A stretch of 64,000 bases of DNA, taken from the NCBI GenBank assembly GCA_002786025.1, contig NHNW01000077.1, positions 62,001 through 126,000 on the forward strand, given 5' to 3'. Numbering within the stretch: position 1 is the first letter of the stretch; the number at the start of each line of letters is the position of its first letter. Position numbers and translations under genes: made by a program. Under the pieces are notes generated by a model that worked only from the letters and a program-made list of their open reading frames with translations, had not been told where the DNA came from and ran no database searches. Positions 54,559 through 64,000 of this stretch are shown piece after piece. Source of the stretch: Zasmidium citrigriseum (Eukaryota > Ascomycota > Dothideomycetes > Mycosphaerellales > Mycosphaerellaceae).

Positions 54559-55350
54559 GTTCATCACGGTCTCTCTTCGTCATCGTCGCTGGTCGACTTG
54601 ACGCCCCCGAACGAACGAATCGAAACGGCCAAAAGGAGTTCAAGCTGTGGTAATGTGACGCGTGCGTTGTACTATATGCTCTGAATCGGTGTTTTCTTTT
54701 GTACAGCAGAGACGTTTGGAGGAGTTGGTGCGAGATACCTCTCTTGTAGAGTAGTTCCCTATGTCGACAAAATTGGAAAATGAAATGAAAAATGTCAAAA
54801 TCAATCAATCTTCTCGTGACTTCTTCTCTCATCTGACGTTGTCTGCCTCTCCGCAACATCCCTGTCCTTCGTTTTTTCTCCGCTCGAACGGATCCACTTC
54901 ACTTGCCGAGGGTGACTAGGCTCGATGAGGAAGGCACGGCAGAGCTCCAACGTCACTGATGGGGTTGCTGGTATCCATTCCGTGGCAAGGATTCCGAAAG
55001 ACGGGAATCTCGAGAGGCTTCAACTGTTTTCGACACATACACGGAACGAGAGACAAACGTCGCAACAGGCCTGAAGCGACAGATCTCTTCACCAAGTTCA
55101 AAAACACGACCTCTCGGACGAAAGGAGACCTTGATGTCGTAGAGCTCTCCCAAGCTCACTTGACTTCCAACGATTTCCAACCACGAACGAATCCAAGAAC
55201 ACGAAAAAGGTTCCATCAGACCAAATATTAGACCCAACTTCTGAAGTCCCAAGATTCAAGCAGAACAAGATCTCAAAATGGACCCAACAGTCTCCAAAGC
55301 CATAACCCAAATCCTCACCTCCCTCCTCGAAGAGTACCCAATCAAGATCC
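54559..55350. other. Intergenic / 5' region
   Basis: No supported gene. The last 73 bp (from the ATG at 55278) read MDPTVSKAITQILTSLLEEY in another frame and may belong to the next gene; see that entry. Confidence 0.45.
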
Positions 55351-56012
55351 ATGGCGGCGTACGCAATCCCACCCTCCATACCAAACCTCTCCCTAACCGC
55401 TTCTCAGTCCGACGTCCTCGTCTCCGACGCCTCAATAGCAACCTCCCTCCACGACTCAACCGCCCCCGTGCGAACGCCCTACGGCCCCACAATGACAATC
55501 GCAAAACAAGAGAACCAAAATGTCCGGGACCCAGGATTGCCGAATACAAAGATTGTGGGAGTTGGTATGGTCCCTTTCCAAGCTCCCCTTCAGACTCTTT
55601 GCTTTCACTTTGTCGATGGTTTGCGCTAACATGTTGGTGTATTGAAGACGACCTCCCCATGGACACCTACACCCACGCCGTCTTCGGCGTACAATCCGAA
55701 GACCCCAAATTCATCCTCTCCGGCCTCAAATACATGAAATACGCCCTCCGTCCAAAGGGCTACGCAATCGTGATTTCCGTGAAAATGGAATCCAAAGCCC
55801 TCTCTTCCGAAGAAGGAAAGTATCAGGTGGGCTTGGAAGACAAGCTCAAGTACCAGAGTAAAGGCAAAGTGAATAGCTTAAGTGAGGTTTTGGAGTACGC
55901 GGGTTTTGAGAGAGGTAGGGTGAGGAGTTTGGAGAAGAGTGCGAGTGTGGAGGGGAAGGAGGTGCAGGCGGAGGTGATTTTGGCTATGAAGTGGGATCAG
56001 TTGACTGCGTAG
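55351..56012 (+). CDS. Methyltransferase-fold-like protein, ambiguous 5' end
   Basis: Exons 55351-55564 and 55648-56012 (GT-AG intron with a CTAAC branch-like site) give about 192 residues: MAAYAIPPSIPNLSL, then SLHDSTAPVRTPYGPTMTIA, then DDLPMDTYTHAVFGVQSEDP. The second exon has the order strand-helix-strand seen in the C-terminal half of class I methyltransferases (ALRPKGYAIVISV, VLEYAGFERGRVRSL), but no SAM-binding glycine motif is present. An upstream ATG at 55278 starts a natural-looking helix (SKAITQILTSLLEEYPIKI) in a different frame that runs into this exon. So the true gene may start there with a frameshift, or the locus may be degenerate. Convergent with the GH35 gene, whose stop is 30 bp away. 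Confidence 0.5.
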
Positions 56013-56042
56013 ATAGTATTTATATCACTGTCGAATGAGTGG

Positions 56043-59000
56043 CTAATAGGCACCCTGCCTCTTCTTCCACTTCGGCTGCGGAGCAGGCTCGATGGCTCCA
56101 AAACCACTCTGCACCGGCGTTCCAGCCACCAACTCAAGACTTCCGACTTTCGCACCCTCCTTCTCCAAGCTCCACAGACTGACACCAACGTAATTGCTCC
56201 CCTGGTAATTCCAAATTCCCTCAGGAACAGGGAAGACATCCTGCGGTCCGACATTGTAAACATACTTCCCGAACTGATACCCATTAACATAAAGCTGGCA
56301 GCGGTACGCAGGCGTCGTCTCAGAGGTATTCGTGCTGCTATTGCGGAACGAGAAGCTAAGGGGGATATCATAGCCCTGTGGAAGGTTGAGATTGAATTCC
56401 GTGGCGTAGAATTGCACGCCGGCCTGGGAGATGCCCTCCATGGGGCCGGATTTGCTGTCTTTCCAGGAGGAGACGGGGGCGCCGGGGAGGTGGTAGCCCT
56501 GGCGTTCGACGTAGAGACCGCCTTCGTTGAGTGGGCCGCGGGTACGGTCGACGTAGTCTTCGCCGTGGAGGTTGCCGGTTAGCTTCCATTTGACGTCTTT
56601 CTTGTCGTGGCCTGCGAGAGCGAAGTCGAGGACGCCGCGAGGGTTCTTCATCTGGTCTTCGGGTGGGGTGTAGTTCTCGTCGAGGCCCATGTTGTCGACG
56701 AGGACGGTCAGAACGTACTTCTTTCCGGATGCGGTCTTGGGGAGATTGAGAGTCTGATTCCAGTTGGAGTACTTGTCGGCTCCGTAGAAAGAGCCCACGA
56801 ATTGATCGTTGAGCCAGACTGAGTGACCGAAAGCACTGCCACCCTGGGTCATCAAGAAGACAGTCGATTCTTTTCCGTTGGCTGTGAAGTGACCGCGGTA
56901 GATGAGGTTGCCCGTATGGTAGCCATAATCGCTGGAGTACAGCGAAGTAGGAGTCGTCAGATTGCGAACAGTGTTGTTCGAGTAAGGCAAGTCGGCCGAC
57001 GTCCAGAGGCTATCATCATATCCTGACTTGATCTCTGGCAAGGTATCGATGGTCTTCCAGCCGATCGTCTTGAGATCTGGGATGGAGACCTTGGGCTTCG
57101 TGTAGGTAGCAGTAGCCGTAACAACGCCATCGCGGGACTGGCGGAAGTGAAGGTCTTTGCCGTTGAACGTGAGCTGGCGGAGATGGCGTGGAGCGCCACC
57201 GATGACCTCAATTGGAGTGGTTGCGTTGAGATCACCAGTCAAGTGCATGCAGCCATTCTCGACGCTAACAGTGCGGAGGAGATATCCAGCCTTCACGATC
57301 GGTGCTGAAGTGAAGTGCTTCTCGTTGGTGTAGTTCTTGGTGGTCGAATCGTTTGGCAAGTCAATGGCCCAGTAGTTGTACGCCGAGTTGCGGTCCAAGA
57401 TGTAGACCGTCAGATCGTTGCCCATGTCGACGACTCTTCTCTGAGAGCTCGTAGCGAAGTTGAGAACAGTGGCGCCGTTCTTGTAGCCGACCTTGACACC
57501 ACGGCCTTCGACAGTTCGTGGTCTTCCAGCTCGGGTGAAAGCCATCTCGTTGGTCTCGCCAGGGCCAGTGTGAACAACAAGCACACGCTTGTTGCCATAC
57601 TTCTTCCACGTGAAGACCTCAGCAGTCGAATACAACATCGACACACCACCAACATCATAATCCGTCACAAAGACCTTCGAGTCCCTGCCATGCAACGAAA
57701 GCTCACCACCAAGCTGAGGGACTGTAACATTGCCCTTGCTAGTCGGTAGCGTGATGTGGTAGCTGGTCGTGTCCAAAGAGTTATAAGCCGCATGGCGAAT
57801 GACGAAGAAGTTCGTGACGTTGCCCAGCAAAGCAGTCGTGGCAATGGCGCTGTTGCCCGTGTAGGAACCGTTGGCATTGCTGTTGTTCTGTGAAATGGCC
57901 GTGAGCCAGGCAGGGGATGATTGGAAGAAGTTAGCGATCAGCTTGGCCTCACTGTACTTCTCTCGCTGGACGGTGCGTTCTTCGGTAATGACGGCGCCGT
58001 AGTCGTAGGAGGTGTAGCCGCCCGGGTGTCCGAGATTGCCTGGTGCATGTCAGCATCCCAACCGTAACTTTGTATTGGTATCAACTCACCCCAGTTGGTA
58101 CCACCATAAGTCATGTAAATATTAAAGATCGTCAACCCAAAGCTGAAATCATTCTTGTAGAAGACTCTTTCGAACTCCGGCCCCAGCAACGTAGCACACT
58201 GCTCAAAACCCAGTCCGCCCCAAGGGTCGAAAGCACCACCCTGGAACTCAATGATCGAGTAAGGCGTGCTCGAGCTCTGGTTAAGATGAAGATCCCTCCA
58301 GTTGGTAGGAAGAGCATTGTCCGGCCAGGTATAAGGATTCGCACAGTCGAAACCAAGAGGGTAGCCGTCATGTCCTGTACTCCAAAATCAGCATCCCTCT
58401 CCCATTCAATACAATGATTGTCAACATACCATAAATATCCACAACAGCCGGATACCTCTGCGGCGGCCCCGGAGCAAAATACCCCTGCGGACTCGCATCA
58501 TTGCTGATGAACGGGACTACGATGCTGTTGTTTCTGTACTGATCCATCACATACTGAAAGTAAACCGAATCCGGGAAAAGATCATAATCCTCGGCCGCAA
58601 CGGTATACTCATTCTCCGGCTGAAACAAAATCACAGGTCCACCCTCCGTAATCTGCGCCTTCGCAATAATCTGCGAGATATGATTGACATAATTCTGCGT
58701 AGCATCCAGATACCCCTGCTCTCTCGTACGGAGATGAGCCGGGACTCTCTGCAGCCAGCCAGGGAAACCACCGCCAGAGACTTCGGCGTTGATGTAGGGG
58801 CCGGGACGGGCGAGGATGTAGATTCCAGCGATCTGGGCGGCTTCGAAGAAGGGTTCCAGAGCAAAGATCCCTTCGGCGGTGAAGTCGCCTGGTTTGCCTT
58901 CGACGAGCGCCCAGTCGAAGTAGGCCGAGACGCCGTTGTAGCCCATGGCTTTGATCTTTTGGAAGACGTCGAGCCAGAGGGATGGCACGGGGAGGCGGTA

Positions 59001-59267
59001 GGGGTGGAATTCGCCCGAGTAGAAGAGGATGCGTTCGCCGCGGACGAAGATGGAGTGCTAGAAATCATCATCATCCCCATCAGCAATCTTCTCACCAAAT
59101 AGCAGGTTTGGTAAATGTTGTTTTGGACTCACCTCATCCCAAGTAACAAGATCCTGCAACGGCTTCGTATCCCGAATCACCATCCCAGGTTTCCCTCCCA
59201 TCGTCAAGCCCTGCACAGCCGTAGTGCAAGCCGCGAGGGCGAGCGAGAAAGCCCTCGTGAACAACAT
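56043..59267 (-). CDS. lacA: Secreted beta-galactosidase, GH35
   Basis: Releases terminal beta-D-galactose from pectin side chains, xyloglucan and lactose; extracellular. Four exons (59133-59267, 58430-59057, 58090-58374, 56043-58039), 1014 residues, the normal length of fungal LacA-type enzymes. A signal peptide covers about residues 1-20. The acid/base Glu is in QPENEYT (residue about 195) and the nucleophile in [13 protein letters not shown] (about 297). [20 protein letters not shown] is a GH35 landmark that crosses the third intron. Domains 2-5 (beta-galactosidase jelly rolls) follow. Numerous NxS/T sites. A same-strand Zn2Cys6 regulator lies 0.8 kb upstream. Confidence 0.95.
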
Positions 59268-60058
59268 GTTGCCTTCTCTTCCTGCAACAAATCACTCCTC
59301 TGGCCAAAACAAAAAAGGTCAGCAAAAGAAGGATTAAAAGTCGACCTGCGGCATCTCCTCCTTCATATCACCGCTGCCTCCACCCTCGCTGCGTCTCGCT
59401 CCGAAACACCAGCGAGCAAAAACGGCGAACTTTCTCCATCCCAGCCGTTGGAGGTTTCTGTACCTGATCGCCCCTCCAAGCTTCCCTTCCGAGAAGCCAA
59501 AAGCTTGCGCCCACAGCTCGTGATGTAACCATCTCGCGGGGCGTGCATGGAGCCCCACAGACTAACGCAGGACAGGGACATTTAGGCGGAGAGAAAAACG
59601 TGCCGTGCTCGCCGTGATGATGTAGGATTTCTCGCTGTCTGCTCCGTCTTCGTATTCCTCAAGAAGATGTTGTCGGGATGTGGAGGGGTGACTGGCGTGG
59701 TTGGTGGAACATTTCATTTCAGCGGAATAATGTTAATCATGAACTTCTCCATGGGATCGTACATCTTCGTTGTCATGACTTTCAAGACATCATCTCCTCG
59801 ATCGTTGTTGGCATTCGACATTAACATCGTCACTAGTCGTCTACACGTGTGAGTGCCCGTCATCCATGCATCCTCGCTCCGCCAAAATGCGTCTCAGTAG
59901 GTAAATACAAGCAAACCTCTCAAAAAGTTGCTCCTGGGTATACATGTTTCCTCCAAACAAGGTACGACGAGAGACCTTCCGCTCATCGATCGTTAGAAAT
60001 GCCGTGAAATAGGCCGTCAGTGTACCTCCAACTTTTCTGACGCAAGTAATTGATTCCC
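59268..60058. other. Intergenic, GH35 promoter
   Basis: Upstream region of the GH35 gene and 3' region of the transcription factor. It holds G-rich hexamers of the CreA type (for example gcgggg near 59537 and the complement of gtgggg near 59552), which are common by chance. No gene. Confidence 0.45.
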
Positions 60059-63000
60059 TCAATTGTTTGTTGCACCGCCTCCCCATACTGTGCTGAGCCA
60101 GCCGCCGCCGAAGCCCTGAGCAGCTGCCAAGTTGGCCCACTCTGCCAGCTCTCCACCGTCGACGAATGCAGCAACATCATCTCCACCAAGACGAGTATCG
60201 ATGCTGTTGAGCCAAGCTTCCTTGGTCATAGGAACCCATGACTGTTGAACCTCAGGCATCTGCGGCGGCGCCAATTGATGCTGCGAAGGATGTGTTGCAT
60301 GTCCCGGTGTCGGATATGCAGAGTGAGGAGTCGGTGGGTGCAAAGGGCCCGGAGGCTGATGGGTGACTCCATTTGTGTAAGGATTGGGTGGTGGAGGCGG
60401 CGGCGCATGCATCGAGTATGGTGCATTATGAGCCGTCCAGCTTGGATAAGCCGGTGGCTGTTGCTGCCGCTCATACGGTGGAGTTGGCTGGCTCTGGGAA
60501 GGCGTGGTCGCCGTAGCGGAGTGAGCAGGTGGCGATGCATGGTTTGGCGAGGGTTCCGCAGAGCCAGGCGTGTTTGAGTAGGCTGGTCGGAAGTTGTTGA
60601 TGTGGTGAGTGTAACCCTGTTGTGACTGTGAATGCGCTCCCTGCTGTGAATGTTGTGGTGGCTGATGGTGATGCTGGTGTGCGTACGATTCATAGCTTCT
60701 AAAGGCACCGCTGGATGGCGTAGAGATGCTTGGGTGGCGGCTTGCTGAAGCTGAGGCCGTTGCGGATGCGCCAGGGGCGGCATTGATGGCGCTCCAGGCA
60801 CCTTCAGGCTTGGGAGGCTCGGAGGTTGGTGGTGCTCGGTCTCGGTCAGTACGCTCGCCAGCATCTTCGCTCTTAACGGTGGTGCCGGCGCTGCTGTCGT
60901 CATATACGGCATCTAATGGTCTCGAATCGGGCCGGCTGGCGTCGGTCATTTCAATGTCTTGATCCTCGAGGTTGCCGAAGTCTTGAAGTGTCCGCTCGAG
61001 CAGCTTGAACTCGTCCAAGCCACCGCCTAGTCCACCTTCGCGAAGACTGAGGTGCCGAGTGCTCACGGGACTGTCGCCCTCTGATGAGCTTTCCAGTGCC
61101 TGTACATTCTTCCTGTAATCGGCCTTTAGGCGGCGGAAGTACCGATGCATGCGATTGATGGTCTTGAACCAGCCATCCGCCATGTGCAATCGTGACCGTA
61201 TGGTGCCGATCATTTCGAGAGCTTTGCGTGCCGCTGCGAAGCCTTTGCTTTCGCCAGGTTTGACATCAGTCTGCCTGCTTGTTGGGTCCGGTCTCGTGCA
61301 CATGTAGCCTTCAGGGTCCATCCAAGGGAAGTTGATGCAGTACACGCCAACAAAGGCTACCGTGTAGATTGCAAAAACAGTCATCGGGGTCTCCACCAAC
61401 GCACTCCATTCTTGACACGTCCTGACTAGATCCATGATGTCGCGGGCAGACTTGAAGCACTCGCGCGCACTTTCATCCCAGAATCCATGAGGAACGTCGA
61501 ACCGATCAGGAGGGAAGAGAGGTGGGTCCATGGGTCCTTCGGGTTTCGAGCAGCGAATTGGAATGAATGGAACATACTCGCGATGAAGCATGATTTGGCA
61601 AAGCAAGTAAATTGTGTGAACAAGCGTGTAGGGGGTCGAAGTCTTTAAGCTGATGTGCGCCTGGGTGTTCTGTGGTGTCAGAGTATGCTGTCGGGGGAGG
61701 CTGGCTTTGAAGTCCTGGCATTGGCGACGAAGTTTGTAGAATTCGCAACGAGGGTCCCACGGAGGATGCTCTTCGATTCTGACATTTGATCAGCATTGCA
61801 CTTTCATAGAATCGCCCAACAACTCACCTTCGACCTCCGGAGCAAGACCACTTGACCACTTTTCCATAGATTTCAAGGACCTTCACATAGCGACTAACCA
61901 AGCCCTCATCTGGTCCGATCTCGAGTCTGCCCTTGTCTTCGTCGCTGTCGGCCATTGCCATGCTCGATGGCGATGGAGCTTGAGTACGCTCCGGAGTTCC
62001 TGTAGTGCCAAGCATGACGGACTGCTGTCGCTGATTCTGAACCTCAGCTCTGCCGGTACCTGAGCCACTTCGGTCCTCTTCACCGAGCATCAGCGTCCGG
62101 ACTTTCTCGGCGAACAGGAACGACCGCTCGCTGGCGGGCAGCTGGATTCGGAGTTCTCGCGCGTGCAGCATCTGTGGTCTGTATTTGCCGCTGCTCAAAT
62201 ATCGGTCCATAATGTAGCAGCTCCAGAAGGTTCGCCGTCTGATTTCCTGTTGAATGAAAATGTCCTCAGCAGATTTGCCGCTAACAGCGCCCTTCTTCGA
62301 CTGGTCGACGCCCATTCGCTCTGCTTCTCCATTCAATGCAAGCGAGCGCGAGAGAGGCTCATCGTCCAGATCCAGCTCATACTGCAACCCCATGGCCTGA
62401 GCTGATCGAATGGCGATACCGACAGCCAACCATGCCTTTGAGCCTCGACACATGCCCCACTCATGCAATCCTATCATCAAGGTGGTCTGCGTGCGTTCGA
62501 TGTCATGGGGCCGGTTGTCAGTCCAGATAGTTGCCATGCGCTCATTTGCAGCTGCTGCATAGTACTCTGATGCGATCAAAGGATTACTTGGGCGGGCCGA
62601 AGTTGGTGGTGAATGATGGGCTACTAGCTTTGGATGGAATCGAGCTGTCAGCGCAAGGAAGGCCAACAAAAACTCAGTGGAAGCCGGAGGTCTCGCTGAC
62701 TGGGTGGTCTCAGCTGAGAATCCCGGCGTTGAAGAGGGAGGCTGGAGGGTGGCATGGCGGAGAGGCTTCAAGAAGGTAGGTGGGTGCAAGAAGGGCAAGT
62801 CTGCGGAGTAGTGGATCTGGAAGATGTCGAAAAGCTCCTGCCAGACCTGCGGCGTGAGAAGATTGGGGTCCAATGCGTCTAACAACGGGCGGGGACTATC
62901 CCGAGACCCAGATGCCGGGTGTGCAACAAAGGTATGTGTGCTCTTCCTGGGCCTCTGTCGGCGCTCGGCATCTCCTCCATAGCCATCGGGCCGCCCTGAG

Positions 63001-63155
63001 ATGCTGTTCCTACGACGTGCACCGCCCGTGACAGGCGATGGGTATTGGCATTCTCGTCCCGAGTTCTCACAAGACCGACATGTGGTGCCGACGCCGTTGT
63101 TCACGCATTTGACCTTGGAGCGGCGGCAGCGGATACATGCAATGCTGGACCGCAT
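60059..63155 (-). CDS. Zn2Cys6 fungal-specific transcription factor
   Basis: Binuclear zinc-cluster activator with a fungal_trans middle homology region; nuclear. Exons 61828-63155 and 60059-61778 give at least 1015 residues. From the first in-frame ATG the zinc cluster is C7-x2-C10-x6-C17-x8-C26-x2-C29-x6-C36 (ACIRCRRSKVKC). The dimerisation/regulatory region spans LFDIFQIHYSADLPFLHPPTF, IGLHEWGMCRGSKAWLAVGI, AMGLQYELDLDDEPLSRSL and RRRTFWSCYIMDRYLSSGK. The C-terminal third is Gln/His/Pro/Ala-rich, an activation-domain-like tail. The frame stays open 333 nt upstream of the ATG with protein-like sequence, so an upstream exon is likely. Target genes unknown; the GH35 gene downstream is a candidate by position only. 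Confidence 0.88.
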
Positions 63156-64000
63156 TCGTCCTTGCGCCTGCCTGCTGGGCTCGGGCCCAGAGGCGTACGG
63201 CTGACCAGCGGTGGAGTTGATGGTGTTGGCGGGAGCGGGATTCTTGGGGCTCTCGGGCTGGAACGACTGCAACAGCGAGTCGGCGAGTCTGCTGTTGTCT
63301 TGATGCTCCACGGTGGGCGGCGCGCAGCGGTGAGAGAGCTCGTCGGCGGCGGCGAGGCGAGTGTGTGAATGTGTCGGGCAGCCGAGGGGAGTGTTGCTCT
63401 TCGTCAACGGGATGCTGATGTTCGTGGCTCTCGGCAAGCTTCGGGAAGGAAGCAGCTGGTCGGACCGAGTGAGGAGGAGCGGTTGCAAGCACCGGCGAAC
63501 GACCAGCGCGGGAGGAGAAGGCGCAGAGGCAGAAGAAGAGAAGGAGCGATGCGGTGCAGGTTACACAGAGGCGGGCGCATCAGGAAGGCACATTCACGCA
63601 GCGCGGGCCGGAAGCACACCCTCGCAGGTCCGATGAAGAGCGACCGAGACGACCAGGTTCACGCTCGCCTCCGCAGTCCACCACCCACGCTATGCCGCTT
63701 TTCTCGCCGCGAAGATGACCCACTCGGTTGCCGACGCCTCCGTGCGCCTGTGAAGCCCCCAACACAGCTGGGGATCCTTGGATCGCAGAGCCGGCGGGAG
63801 TGAGCCGCTGACACCTCCGCTGCACCCACTGACATCAACCCTATAATACCGCATTCTTCACACTCTAAATTCATTCCTTGGGCTGCTGCCAATCTATCCC
63901 GAGTGTTCGTCAACTCCTGCGCCTAGATTCGCGTCTCACCACGTTCATGCTCGATATCATCTTCCCTCCCGGCTCGAAGGAGCTGCCGGATCTCGTCCCG
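63156..64000. other. 5' region of the transcription factor gene
   Basis: Includes an open, protein-like extension (63156-63488, no ATG) in frame with the zinc-cluster exon, probably spliced from a 5' exon that I could not place. Beyond 63500 only G/A-rich sequence and random frames. Confidence 0.45.

Noticed and set aside
59520..59600. CreA-type hexamers in the GH35 promoter
   Set aside because: The degenerate six-base motif is expected often by chance; not called as a regulatory site.

Overview
The window is filamentous-ascomycete nuclear DNA, most likely from a Dothideomycete (Mycosphaerellales/Capnodiales-like). The signs are many 48-75 nt introns with GT(A/G)(A/N)GT donors and YAG acceptors, a fungal PDR-type ABC transporter, a Zn2Cys6 activator, a secreted GMC oxidoreductase, a GH35 beta-galactosidase and two small LPAELRN-type (2EXR/F-box-like) proteins. 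I see no rRNA, convincing tRNA, transposon, prophage or CRISPR array. All gene models were spliced by eye and the reading frame was checked across each junction.

Layout. 1-7 kb: 5' part of a PDR ABC transporter (minus, cut by the window edge), two LPAELRN-type proteins, and the first member of a lineage-restricted family of disordered proteins. 7.5-17.5 kb: an MFS sugar/polyol transporter, a 2.7-kb stretch without a convincing gene, a secreted GMC oxidoreductase, a hypothetical protein, and a membrane-anchored GILT-type thiol reductase. The last is divergent from the tubulin-folding cofactor D gene (17.7-21.3 kb). 21.3-27.5 kb: the most unusual part. Two minus-strand members of the same disordered family flank a frame-broken reading frame, and two degenerate copies of the 3' end of the tubulin cofactor gene lie between them. 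27.8-37 kb: housekeeping genes, namely mitochondrial ribosomal protein uS5m divergent from ATP25, an Asi-type RING E3 ligase, and a small hypothetical. 37.5-50.5 kb: a PGAP4-like glycosyltransferase, an S-(hydroxymethyl)glutathione synthase, a secreted aldose 1-epimerase ending in KDEL, a GDSL esterase, a seven-TM protein, a class I methyltransferase, an alkaline ceramidase and an SDR. 52.5-64 kb: an RGG/Asn-rich disordered protein, a methyltransferase-like protein with an ambiguous 5' end, a large GH35 beta-galactosidase and a Zn2Cys6 transcription factor.

The genes do not form one obvious pathway. Sugar handling recurs (sugar transporter, epimerase, GH35, GMC oxidase, 2-deoxygluconate-dehydrogenase-like SDR), and so do ER/membrane and mitochondrial functions. 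The best candidate for something undescribed is the three-member disordered family at 5.6, 21.5 and 25.4 kb. Two members share a core domain of about 130 residues with two introns at identical places. One carries three VxDLT SUMO-interaction-like motifs and another carries three sumoylation-consensus sites. The two clustered members sit in a tandem duplication that copied pieces of the neighbouring tubulin-cofactor gene.
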